From positions 1 through 64,000 of the forward strand of contig NZ_BOOO01000002.1 of the NCBI RefSeq assembly GCF_016863275.1: a stretch of 64,000 nt of DNA. Reading direction: 5' to 3'. The notes beneath the pieces were generated by a model. The model had not been told where the DNA came from, ran no database searches, and saw nothing but the letters and a program-made list of their open reading frames with translations. Below are positions 35,697-43,501 of the stretch, one piece after another. A program made the position numbers and the translations under genes. Every line of letters starts with the position of its first letter. Position 1 is the first letter of the stretch. The stretch is from Planotetraspora mira. Lineage in GTDB: Bacteria > Actinomycetota > Actinomycetes > Streptosporangiales > Streptosporangiaceae.

Positions 35697-37928
35697 GTGA
35701 CCGGCATCAGGACAGGATCTCGCTCGGGAGTCGGCGAGAGCGTGCTGCGGCCCGATGGGACGCTCAAGGTGACCGGGGAGTTCGCGTACTCCTCGGACCT
35801 CTGGCTGGACGGCATGCTCTGGGGAGCGACCCTCCGCAGCCCGCATCCGTCGGCGTGGATCCGCTCCGTCGACGTGGGCCCCGCCCTGGCCATGCCGGGG
35901 GTGTTCGCGGTGCTGACCCATGAGGACGTGCCGGGCGAGAAGTTCTACGGCCTGGAGCACAAGGACCAGCCCGTGCTGGCGATCGACCAGGTCCGCTACC
36001 AGGGCGAGGCGGTGGCACTCGTCGCGGCCGACCATCCGGAGACCGCCCGCCGCGCGGCCGCGGCCATCGTCGTCGACTACGAGGTCCGGGAGGCGGTCGT
36101 CGACGCCCGCAGGGCCGCCTTCGACCCCTCCTGCCCGCCCGTCCACGCCCACGGCAATCTCGTCCGGCACCAGCCCGTCAGAGTCGGGTCGACCTTCGAC
36201 GCTCCGGTCGTCGTGACGGGCGAGTACGAGGTGGGCATGCAGGACCAGGCCTTCCTGGGCCCCGAGTCCGGTCTGGCCGTGCCCGCCGAGGACGGCGGTG
36301 TGGACCTCTACGTCGCCACCCAGTGGCTGCACGTCGACCAGGGCCAGGTCGCCCCCTGCCTCGCGCTGCCCAAGGAGAAGGTGCGCCTCTCGCTCGCCGG
36401 GGTCGGCGGCGCGTTCGGCGCCCGCGAGGACCTGTCGATGCAGATCCACGCGTCGATGCTGGCGCTCAGGACCGGAAAGCCCGTCAAGATCGTTTATGGC
36501 CGCGAGGAGTCGTTCTTCGGGCACGTGCACCGCCATCCCGCGCGGATGCGGTACGAGCACGGCGCGACGGCCGACGGCCGGCTCGTCTACGTCAGGGCCG
36601 AGATCGTCCTCGACGGCGGCGCGTACTGCTCGTCGTCTCCCGCCGTCGTCGGCAACGCCGCCTCCTTGGGGGTGGGACCGTACGAGGTCGGCAACGTCTG
36701 GATCGACGCGTACGGCGTGTACACGAACAACCCGCCCTGCGGCGCGATGCGCGGGTTCGGCGCCGTGCAGGCCTGCTACGCCTACGAATCCCAGATGGAC
36801 CGGCTGGCCGAGGCCTGCGGCCTGTCCCCCGTCGAGGTCAGGATCCGCAACGCCGTGTCGCAGGGATCGACGCTGGCCACCGGCCAGATCGTCGACACCC
36901 CCGCGCCCCTGGCCGACATGCTGAAGGAACTCGAGGCCATGCCGGTCCCTGGGGAGCCCTCGGCGGCCAGGGACCTGCGGTCGCTCCCCGGCGGCGTCGC
37001 CCAGACCACGCACGGCGAGGGCGTGCGCCGCGGCGTGGGCTACGGCGTCGGAATCAAGAACATCTGCTTCTCCGAGGGCTTCGACGACTACTCCACGGCC
37101 CGGGTGCGCGTGGAACTCCTCGGCGGTGAGCCCCACGTGCTCGTGCACACCGCGGCCGCCGAGGTGGGCCAGGGCCTCATCACGATCAAGGCGCAGATCG
37201 CCAGGACCGAGCTCGGCATCGACAAGGTCACCATCGCCCCTGCCGACACCTCCGTGGGATCGGCGGGCTCCTCGTCGGCGTCCCGGCAGTCCTACGTCAC
37301 GGGCGGCGCGGTCAAGGTCACCTGCGAAGCCGTACGGGAGCGGCTCGACCGGATGCGGGCGGGCGACCCCGGCCTGTCCCTCGAGGAGCTCCTGGAGCTG
37401 TACGGCCCGGTCGAGGAGACACGGGAGTACCGCCACCGGCCCACCACCCCGATGGACCCGCTCACCGGGCAGGGGAACTCACACGTGCAGCTCGCGCTGT
37501 GCGTCCACCGCGCCGTCGTCGACGTGGACGTGGAGCTGGGCCTGGTCAAGGTCGTCGAGCTCGCGGCCGTCCAGGACGTCGGGAGGATCCTCAACCCCCT
37601 GGCCCTCGAGGGCCAGATCCACGGCGGCACCGCACAGGGCCTCGGCCTGGCGCTCATGGAGGAGATCCAGGTCAGGGATGGCAAGGTGCTCAACCCCTCG
37701 TTCACCGACTACCTGATCCCGACCATTCTTGACATGCCCCCGATGCGCTTGTCGATCCTGGAGAACGCCGACCCGCACGCTCCCTACGGTCTGCGCGGGG
37801 CCGGCGAGCCGCCGACGTTGTCCTCGACGCCGGCGGTGGCGGCGGCCGTACGGGCGGCGACAGGGCTGGACCTCCCCCGCGTCCCGATCCGGCCGGAGGA
37901 CATCGCGCTCGTTCCCACGGCCGGCTGA
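35697..37928 (+). CDS. pucD: Xanthine dehydrogenase molybdenum-binding subunit (PucD/XdhD type)
   Basis: The large Mo-cofactor subunit of a xanthine dehydrogenase-type enzyme, 743 residues from GTG at 35697. Longer in-frame starts run through the inverted repeat at 35614 and are less likely. The first 110 residues form the aldehyde oxidase/xanthine dehydrogenase hammerhead domain (KVTGEFAYSSDLWLDGMLWG). Cofactor loops include GVGGAFGAREDL, CGAMRGFGAVQ, GSAGSSSASRQSYVTGGAV and the final LRGAGEPPTLSSTPAV, which carries the catalytic Glu. No FAD or 2Fe-2S subunit gene follows in the window, so those must be encoded elsewhere. Divergent from pucR. Confidence 0.9.
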   Translation: MTGIRTGSRSGVGESVLRPDGTLKVTGEFAYSSDLWLDGMLWGATLRSPHPSAWIRSVDVGPALAMPGVFAVLTHEDVPGEKFYGLEHKDQPVLAIDQVRYQGEAVALVAADHPETARRAAAAIVVDYEVREAVVDARRAAFDPSCPPVHAHGNLVRHQPVRVGSTFDAPVVVTGEYEVGMQDQAFLGPESGLAVPAEDGGVDLYVATQWLHVDQGQVAPCLALPKEKVRLSLAGVGGAFGAREDLSMQIHASMLALRTGKPVKIVYGREESFFGHVHRHPARMRYEHGATADGRLVYVRAEIVLDGGAYCSSSPAVVGNAASLGVGPYEVGNVWIDAYGVYTNNPPCGAMRGFGAVQACYAYESQMDRLAEACGLSPVEVRIRNAVSQGSTLATGQIVDTPAPLADMLKELEAMPVPGEPSAARDLRSLPGGVAQTTHGEGVRRGVGYGVGIKNICFSEGFDDYSTARVRVELLGGEPHVLVHTAAAEVGQGLITIKAQIARTELGIDKVTIAPADTSVGSAGSSSASRQSYVTGGAVKVTCEAVRERLDRMRAGDPGLSLEELLELYGPVEETREYRHRPTTPMDPLTGQGNSHVQLALCVHRAVVDVDVELGLVKVVELAAVQDVGRILNPLALEGQIHGGTAQGLGLALMEEIQVRDGKVLNPSFTDYLIPTILDMPPMRLSILENADPHAPYGLRGAGEPPTLSSTPAVAAAVRAATGLDLPRVPIRPEDIALVPTAG

Positions 37929-37961
37929 GGATCCGCCGGCCAGGGGTCCGGCCCGGTCCGG

Positions 37962-38015
37962 CCTCGGTTCAGCCGGGTCCGGCCGGGATCAGCCTCGGTT
38001 CAGCCGGGTCCGGCC
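37962..38015. repeat. Tandem near-duplicate with 31-bp period downstream of the hydroxylase gene
   Basis: A 23-base sequence beginning CCTCGGTTCAGCCGGG occurs at 37962-37984 and again at 37993-38015, with degenerate copies on both sides. It fills the gap between two convergent genes and can fold into GC-rich stems, so a bidirectional terminator role is possible. Confidence 0.6.
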
Positions 38016-38020
38016 TCGAT

Positions 38021-39760
38021 TCAGCCGAGGTCGCCCGGGTCGCAGGCGACGCCGTCGTTGTCGGCGTCGACGTACCAGTAGTACTCCGGGTGGACGCCCT
38101 TGGTGTACGGGCCGTAGCCGTTGTCGTTGGCCTGCTTGCAGTCCGCGAAGCGCGGGGCCCCCGCCGTGGGCGTGCCGCCGCCCGACGTCCCGAACGCCGG
38201 CTGCGTGGTGAAGCTCTGCGGGGTCCCCGGCGGCGTGGCGAAGCTGGTCGGGGTCGCGGGCGGGAAGGTGCCCGTCTGGCCGGGGAACGGCGCTCCGGGG
38301 GTCGCCAGGCCCGGCTGAACCGGCTGACCTGGTTGGCCCGTCTGACCCGGCTGGCCCGGCGGCGGGGACGGAGATGGGGCGCCGGATCCCTGGCCGGACG
38401 CGGGTCCCGACAACAGCGCCATGATCGCGTCGGCCTGCGCCTTGTCGAAGCCGGCGATGCTGAGGCTGTCCTGGGTGATCGCCTGCGCGACGCGGGGAGC
38501 CGCGATCACCTGATCCCCCACGACGATCGCCAGTTGCTGCCTCACGGTCTCGCGGGTGAGCTCGGCGATCTGCTGACGGCTGGCCGGGGACAGCACCAGG
38601 CGGATCGAGTAGGTGCCGTCCTTCTCCGTCACGGACTCGATCTTCTGCACCGTCGTGACGGTCACGCCGGGGTCGAGTTGGTAACACGTAGTGCCGCTGT
38701 TGTCGGGCACGGCCTCCAGGCCCTCGCAGGGCGCCGCGTGCACTCCGGTGACCGGGGCGAAGTGCATCGGGGACCGCAGGCTCTTCACGGGCGTGTCGGA
38801 CAACGGCGGGGCGTCGGGGTTCTGCGTGCTCAGGACCGCGATCGCACCCAGAACGGTGCTCAGCGCGAGGACCACGATGAGGGCGGCGACGAGGATGACC
38901 GTCGTCCGGCGGGTCGCGTGGGGGGGCGGCTGCGGCGGCTGGACGGGCACCGGATGCATGAGGCCCGGCGGCATGGGCACCGGCGCCATCGGACTGGTCG
39001 GCGCGGGAGAGGCGGTGGCCGCCTCGCCCGTCGCGATCTCACCGGGCACGGCTGCGGGGGTCACGGCACCCGATACCGCAGCTCCGGCACCTGAGGTCGC
39101 AGCTCCGGCGGCCGCGGCTGCGGGTGTCCCGGGTTCGGCACCAGACGAAGAGTCCTTTGACCTGCGCCGCTTCGATTTCTTCTTATCTAATTTGTCCGGA
39201 ATTGAGCCGTTATCGCCGGATTTATCGAGACCGGATCCGCGGCGGCCACGCCACCTGCCGCGCCTCCTGCCACCGCTCTCTCCCCCGGCCGGTTCACCAT
39301 TCCCGCCGGCGCCATCACCCGCGCCGAGTTCGCGACTGGCGCCGGATTCACCGCTCACGCCGGGCTCACCGCTTACCCGGGGTTCACCATTTGCGCCGGG
39401 CTCACCGCTTGCGCGGGGCTCACCATTTGCGCCGGGGCGACCGTCATCGGGGGTGGTGTCGTCCTTCACCCCTTCGCGAGCCGTCTCGCGGGAATTCGCG
39501 CCCTCAGGGCGTCCGGCATCAGGCCCGTCCGAAGCGGAGGCCGCCGCCGTCTTTCCTTGCGCCACGCCGTTCCGGCCGTGGCGCACCGACTCCTCGGCCC
39601 CGCCTCCTCGACCGCCGGACCCGGCGGGCGATGTGGACCCGGAGGGCGGGGATCCGGATCCGCCCGGCGCCTCGAACGATCCGGCGCCGCCTGCCGGCGG
39701 ACCGGCCCGCCCGTCATCCGGTACGGCCGCGTTCTGCATCCCTACCTCGATCCCAGCCAT
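38021..39760 (-). CDS. Membrane-anchored SecDF-P1-like / Excalibur fusion protein
   Basis: A 579-residue protein of unusual layout. The first ~270 residues are low-complexity with GEPG-type hexapeptide repeats (18-bp period at DNA level). Then comes one membrane segment (TTVILVAALIVVLALSTVLGAIAVL). An extracytoplasmic domain follows with LVLSPASRQQIAELTRETVRQ and IVVGDQVIAAPRVAQAI, which resembles the P1 head of SecDF. A Pro/Gly-rich linker leads to a C-terminal Excalibur-type calcium motif (FADCKQANDNGYGPYTKG, DADNDGVACD). The protein is probably single-pass, with the domain outside. The start is ATG at 39760; an inner ATG is also possible. Confidence 0.78.
   Translation of the reverse strand: MAGIEVGMQNAAVPDDGRAGPPAGGAGSFEAPGGSGSPPSGSTSPAGSGGRGGGAEESVRHGRNGVAQGKTAAASASDGPDAGRPEGANSRETAREGVKDDTTPDDGRPGANGEPRASGEPGANGEPRVSGEPGVSGESGASRELGAGDGAGGNGEPAGGESGGRRRGRWRGRRGSGLDKSGDNGSIPDKLDKKKSKRRRSKDSSSGAEPGTPAAAAAGAATSGAGAAVSGAVTPAAVPGEIATGEAATASPAPTSPMAPVPMPPGLMHPVPVQPPQPPPHATRRTTVILVAALIVVLALSTVLGAIAVLSTQNPDAPPLSDTPVKSLRSPMHFAPVTGVHAAPCEGLEAVPDNSGTTCYQLDPGVTVTTVQKIESVTEKDGTYSIRLVLSPASRQQIAELTRETVRQQLAIVVGDQVIAAPRVAQAITQDSLSIAGFDKAQADAIMALLSGPASGQGSGAPSPSPPPGQPGQTGQPGQPVQPGLATPGAPFPGQTGTFPPATPTSFATPPGTPQSFTTQPAFGTSGGGTPTAGAPRFADCKQANDNGYGPYTKGVHPEYYWYVDADNDGVACDPGDLG
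39341..39435. repeat. 18-bp tandem repeats coding GEPG-type hexapeptides
   Basis: Five or more 18-bp units, alternating GCTCACCGC- and GTTCACCA/GCTCACCA-like forms, encode repeated GEPGxx/GEPRxx hexapeptides in the N-terminal part of the gene at 38021-39760. A replication-slippage tract is expected to vary in length between strains. Confidence 0.7.
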
Positions 39761-39778
39761 CGATCGCAGAGCCTACCC

Positions 39779-39807
39779 ACCTATGCCAATGCCAGGTAAT
39801 CGGACAA
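39779..39807 (-). promoter_or_regulatory. Putative promoter of the SecDF-P1/Excalibur gene
   Basis: On the minus strand TTGTCC (39802-39807), a 17-bp spacer and ATAGGT (39779-39784) resemble a vegetative promoter 19 bp upstream of the ATG. On the plus strand, TTGACA lies at 39835-39840 in the ald upstream region, but no matching -10 was found. Confidence 0.35.
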
Positions 39808-39916
39808 CCATGCGCAGGCAAGCTGGAGACCCGATTGACAATTTGTCGTGAATGTCCGCCAAATGCTTGCGCGTTGCCGCCTGACGTAGACGTTTGCGGA
39901 CAACCAGAGTGAAGGA

Positions 39917-41035
39917 ATGAAGGTCGGAGTTCCCCGCGAGATCAAGACCCACGAGTACCGGGTCGCGCTCACACCGGCGGGGGTTCACGAGTTCGCGCGT
40001 AAAGGCCACCAGGTCCTCGTCGAGCACGACGCCGGCAAGGGGTCTTCCGTACCCGACGACGACTTCGCCGCCGCGGGCGCCACGATCATCGACTCGGCCG
40101 ACGACGTATGGGCGGAAGGCGACCTGATCCTGAAGGTCAAGGAGCCCGTGCCCGCCGAGTATCACCGCATGCGCAAGGGCCAGGTGCTGTTCACCTACCT
40201 ACACCTGGCGGCGTCGGAGGCGTGCACGAGGGCGTTGCTGGACTCAGGGGTCACCGGAATCGCCTACGAGACCGTGCAGACGGCCGACGGGGCCCTGCCC
40301 CTGCTGGCGCCCATGTCCGAGGTCGCGGGCCGGTTGGCCCCACAGGTCGGGGCGTACCACCTGATGCGACAGGGCGGCGGCCGCGGAGTCCTGATGGGCG
40401 GCGTGCCCGGGGTCTATCCCGCGAAGGTGGTGGTCATCGGCGCGGGCGTGTCCGGGATGAACGCCGCGGCGATCGCCGCCGGCATGCAGGCACAGGTGCT
40501 GCTGCTCGACCTGAACGTCGACCGGCTCCGCCAGGCGGACATGGTCTATCAGGGGAAGGTCGGGACCGTGGCGTCCAACGCGTACGAGATCGAGCGGGCC
40601 GTCACGGACGCCGACCTCGTGGTCGGCGCGGTGCTCGTGCCGGGCGCGAAGGCGCCGACGCTCGTCAGCAACGCGCTCGTCGCGCGGATGAAGACGGGCT
40701 CGGTGCTGGTCGACATCTCGATCGACCAGGGCGGCTGCTTCGAGGACTCACGTCCGACGACCCACGCCGACCCGGTCTACCGCGTGCACGACTCGGTGTT
40801 CTACTGCGTCGCCAACATGCCGGGGGCCGTGCCGCACACCTCGACGTACGCGTTGACGAACGTGACCCTGCCGTACGCCCTGGCCATCGCCGATCGTGGC
40901 TGGCGGGAGGCCCTCACGGCCGATCCCGCGCTCGCGCTCGGGCTCAACACCCATGAGGGCCATCTGACCAGCCGGCCCGTCGCCGAGGCCCACGGGCTGG
41001 AGGCGGTGCCGGTCACGCGGGTGCTCGTCCCCTGA
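39917..41035 (+). CDS. ald: Alanine dehydrogenase
   Basis: Reversible NAD-dependent deamination of L-alanine to pyruvate. The 372-residue protein starts at ATG 39917. Residue numbers agree with the Mycobacterium enzyme: Lys75 in ILKVKEP, His96 in LFTYLHLAA and Asp270 in VLVDISID. The nucleotide loop is VVVIGAGVSGMNAA at about 171-184. The enzyme is usually induced by alanine or low oxygen, but no matching regulator gene is nearby. It is convergent with the DUF3105 gene over a strong hairpin. Confidence 0.97.
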   Translation: MKVGVPREIKTHEYRVALTPAGVHEFARKGHQVLVEHDAGKGSSVPDDDFAAAGATIIDSADDVWAEGDLILKVKEPVPAEYHRMRKGQVLFTYLHLAASEACTRALLDSGVTGIAYETVQTADGALPLLAPMSEVAGRLAPQVGAYHLMRQGGGRGVLMGGVPGVYPAKVVVIGAGVSGMNAAAIAAGMQAQVLLLDLNVDRLRQADMVYQGKVGTVASNAYEIERAVTDADLVVGAVLVPGAKAPTLVSNALVARMKTGSVLVDISIDQGGCFEDSRPTTHADPVYRVHDSVFYCVANMPGAVPHTSTYALTNVTLPYALAIADRGWREALTADPALALGLNTHEGHLTSRPVAEAHGLEAVPVTRVLVP

Positions 41036-41060
41036 GGTCCTCGAGAACCCGCAGGAGACG

Positions 41061-41099
41061 GTACGGCCCGGCGGGCGCTGTCGCACCGCCGGGCCGTAC
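41061..41099. terminator. Strong hairpin between ald and the DUF3105 gene
   Basis: GTACGGCCCGGCGG (41061-41074) is perfectly complementary to CCGCCGGGCCGTAC (41086-41099), loop 11 bases, between two convergent genes. It should terminate both. Confidence 0.8.
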
Positions 41100-41122
41100 G
41101 CCGTCCTAGGTCGGTCGCCGGG

Positions 41123-41818
41123 TCAGGAGGCCGCCGGAGTCGGGGTCGGCTCCGTGGAGGCGCCGGCGCTGGGGCTGGCCGTGGGGGTCGGCTCGGACGG
41201 CAGCGGCTGGTCGGCCGTCGTGCTGACGCCCTGGTCGCAGGCCGCGCCGAACTCCGGGGTGTAGGTGGGGTTCTGCTTGTACTTCTTGATGAACTCGGGA
41301 AGCCGGGGGTCGGACGCCCCGTCGAGGACGATCTGGTGGTTCCAGGAACTGGCGACCACCTTGCCCGGGAGCCCCGGGTAGGGGCTGAGCAGCATGTAGT
41401 CGGAGGAGGCCAGCGTCTTCAGCTTGTCGACGTCGGCGGCGGGCAGATCGGGGCTGTAGGTGATCCAAACGGCGCCGTGCTCCAGCGAGTGGACGCCGTG
41501 TTCGTTGTGGATCGGCTTGTCGTAGATCCCGCAGTTCTGCCAGTAGTAGTTGTGCTGGCCGCCCACCGGGGGGTTCTCCTTGTAGGAGATCTTGGTCCAG
41601 GCGTGGTCGGAACCCTTGTAGTCGTAGGTCTTCACCGCGGACAGCGACTTCTCAGACCGGTCGTTGACGACGTAGAAGCCCACCAGGCCCACCACCGCGA
41701 GGACGACCAGGCCGCCGACCCCCCACATGAGCAGGGCAGTACGCCGCTCCTTGCGCCTCTGCTCGGCACGCATGCGCTCGAGATGCTCACGTCTCGACTG
41801 CGTCTTGCCCTTCGCCAT
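41123..41818 (-). CDS. DUF3105 family membrane-anchored protein
   Basis: 231 residues from ATG at 41818 (GGAGGG upstream). After a basic N-terminus comes a membrane segment (TALLMWGVGGLVVLAVVGLVGFYVV), then the DUF3105 domain: NPPVGGQHNYYWQNCGIYD, HNEHGVHSLEHGAVWITYSPDL and LSPYPGLPGKVVASSWNHQIVLD, rich in His, Tyr and Trp. A Ser/Pro/Ala tail ends it. Function unknown. It is divergent from a DUF305 gene, as is often the case in actinomycetes, suggesting a joint metal-related or redox job (inference). Confidence 0.9.
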   Translation of the reverse strand: MAKGKTQSRREHLERMRAEQRRKERRTALLMWGVGGLVVLAVVGLVGFYVVNDRSEKSLSAVKTYDYKGSDHAWTKISYKENPPVGGQHNYYWQNCGIYDKPIHNEHGVHSLEHGAVWITYSPDLPAADVDKLKTLASSDYMLLSPYPGLPGKVVASSWNHQIVLDGASDPRLPEFIKKYKQNPTYTPEFGAACDQGVSTTADQPLPSEPTPTASPSAGASTEPTPTPAAS

Positions 41819-41928
41819 CAAGCCCTCCACCAACCGGTCGCTGACATCCCCGCTGCGGTATGGAGGATAGTGGGTGAGATGCGCCTTTGGCTCGGCCCGG
41901 TCGGACAGCAGAGGTAGCCTGTGGGGCG

Positions 41929-42609
41929 ATGACCACCGAGACGAGCGTCATGCTCGACACCACGCCGCAGCCCAAGAGGCGGTTTCCCCTCGTGGGGCTG
42001 GTCGCCCTCATCGTCGCGGCAGCCGTACTGGTGCTGTTCGCGACCAGATCAGGAGCTCCGGGAGACACCTCGCCCGAGGCGGGCTTCGCCAGGGACATGG
42101 CGGTCCACCACTCTCAGGCGGTCGAGATGGCCTTCGTCGTGCGGGACAAGACGACCGACGGACCGCTGCGGACGTTGTCGTACGACATCATCACCACCCA
42201 GACGGCCCAGCGTGGAATGTTCATGGGGTGGCTCCAGCAGTGGGACCTCGACCAGTCCTCGTCCCAGCCGCCGATGGCGTGGATGTCCGGCCACAGCCAC
42301 GGTGGCGCGACCCCCGGACTGACCCCCGGCGTCATGCCGGGCATGGCCTCGACAGAGGAGCTGAACCGGCTGCGGGCGGCGCAGGGCAGGGACGCCGAGA
42401 TCCTCTTCCTCCAGCTCATGATCCGCCATCACGAGGGCGGCGTGGAGATGGCGCAGGGCTTGCTCAAGGTGTCGGACCGCCCCGAGGTGCGATCGCTGGC
42501 CCAGCACATCGTCGACGGGCAGACGGCGGAGATCAGGCTGATGAAGGGCCTGCTGGCGGAGCGCGGGGCCCAGCCGTTGCCGACCATCCTCCAGAGTCCG
42601 GCGGGATAG
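41929..42609 (+). CDS. DUF305 family exported protein
   Basis: 226 residues from ATG at 41929. The N-terminal region holds a membrane or signal segment (FPLVGLVALIVAAAVLVLFA). Two His-rich DUF305 motifs, DMAVHHSQAVEMA and LMIRHHEGGVEMA, are spaced about 120 residues, with a His/Met/Gly-rich loop (MSGHSHGG) between. DUF305 proteins such as CopM bind metal, and copper or silver is the usual guess. Divergent from a DUF3105 gene. TAGCCT eight bases before the ATG may be a -10 for a leaderless message. Confidence 0.9.
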   Translation: MTTETSVMLDTTPQPKRRFPLVGLVALIVAAAVLVLFATRSGAPGDTSPEAGFARDMAVHHSQAVEMAFVVRDKTTDGPLRTLSYDIITTQTAQRGMFMGWLQQWDLDQSSSQPPMAWMSGHSHGGATPGLTPGVMPGMASTEELNRLRAAQGRDAEILFLQLMIRHHEGGVEMAQGLLKVSDRPEVRSLAQHIVDGQTAEIRLMKGLLAERGAQPLPTILQSPAG

Positions 42610-42649
42610 GCGCGCACAAGGTCCCCGGCCGGGGCACGATGGAGGTGCC

Positions 42650-42967
42650 GTGGCCAGAGGAGAGAAGAGATTGAACGACGAGCCGGAAAGCCGCCTCGAG
42701 GTGAGCATCACACCGGAGGTCGAGGCGGGGCAGTACGCCGACTTCACCTCGGTCTGGCACACCCAAGATGGATTCGTCCTGGACTTCGCCGTGATCACGC
42801 GGCCGCCGGCGCTCGCCGACGATCCTCTTTCAGGGGACAGTTACGTCAGCGTGCCGACCCGGATCGTCAGCCGAGTGCGGCTCCCTCCGGCCCAGGTCTT
42901 CGAGCTGATGAAGGCCCTGGAACAGCAGCTCACCGCCTACGAGAAAGAAACCGGCCAAAAAGTCTGA
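42650..42967 (+). CDS. DUF3467 family protein
   Basis: 105 residues, GTG at 42650 preceded by GGAGGT. The sequence matches the DUF3467 family: GQYADFTSVWHTQDGFVLDFAVI, then VSVPTRIVSRVRLPPAQVFELMKALEQQLTAYEKETG. Such proteins are short, cytosolic and of unknown function. It follows the DUF305 gene by 40 bp, so it may be co-transcribed. It ends just before repeat array B. Confidence 0.87.
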   Translation: MARGEKRLNDEPESRLEVSITPEVEAGQYADFTSVWHTQDGFVLDFAVITRPPALADDPLSGDSYVSVPTRIVSRVRLPPAQVFELMKALEQQLTAYEKETGQKV

Positions 42968-43014
42968 CCCCCTCGTGCACGCGCCCCCTCTTATGCGCGT
43001 GATCCCCCCTTGTG

Positions 43015-43475
43015 CGTGATCATGCACAAGTTCGGCGACGTGCCGTGTGACCTGCCACGACACCGATCGTGATCATGCACAGGTTCGGCGATGTGCCGCG
43101 TGACCAGCACCAATACCCGGCGTGATCATGCACGGATTCGGTGAATGCCTAGCTGATCAGGCCTTTCACGATCGGTGATCATGCACACTTTCCGTCACAC
43201 GCTCCGCGACCTCGGGGTACACGCCTAGCGATCATGCACGTCTGCCACAACTGCATGATCACGCAGCGGGTCGCACCTGCTCAGGCCGTACACCCCCGAA
43301 CCCACGCATGATCACGAAGCGTGTTCGAGCACGTCAGAGGATGCACGGGCGAACCTGTGCATGATCACGCCAGGGATCGGCGCTGGTCACGGGCCATTTC
43401 ACCGAACCCGTGCATGATCACGCCGAGCATTGGTGCTGGTCACGTGGCACATCGCCGAACCTGTGCATGATCACG
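43015..43475. repeat. Array B: two opposing half-arrays with a 53-bp period
   Basis: Cores in one orientation (CGTGATCATGCA or close variants) start at 43015, 43068, 43121, 43174 and 43227. Cores in the reverse orientation (TGCATGATCACG or one change) start at 43252, 43305, 43358, 43411 and 43464. Each half has an exact 53-bp period. The two central cores, 43227-43238 and 43252-43263, are only 13 bp apart. Neighbouring conserved blocks are GAACC(T/C)G before the reverse-type core and GCG/GTGCTGGTC after it. The array lies between convergent genes and carries no coding frame. Confidence 0.9.
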
Positions 43476-43501
43476 CGGGATGGTCACGCGGGGGAAAGGG
43501 G

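Noticed and set aside
43015-43475. CRISPR array at the 53-bp repeats
   Set aside because: The conserved core is only 12 bp (about 20 bp with flanks), the units contain further conserved blocks in the supposed spacers, orientation flips in the middle, and no cas gene is near.
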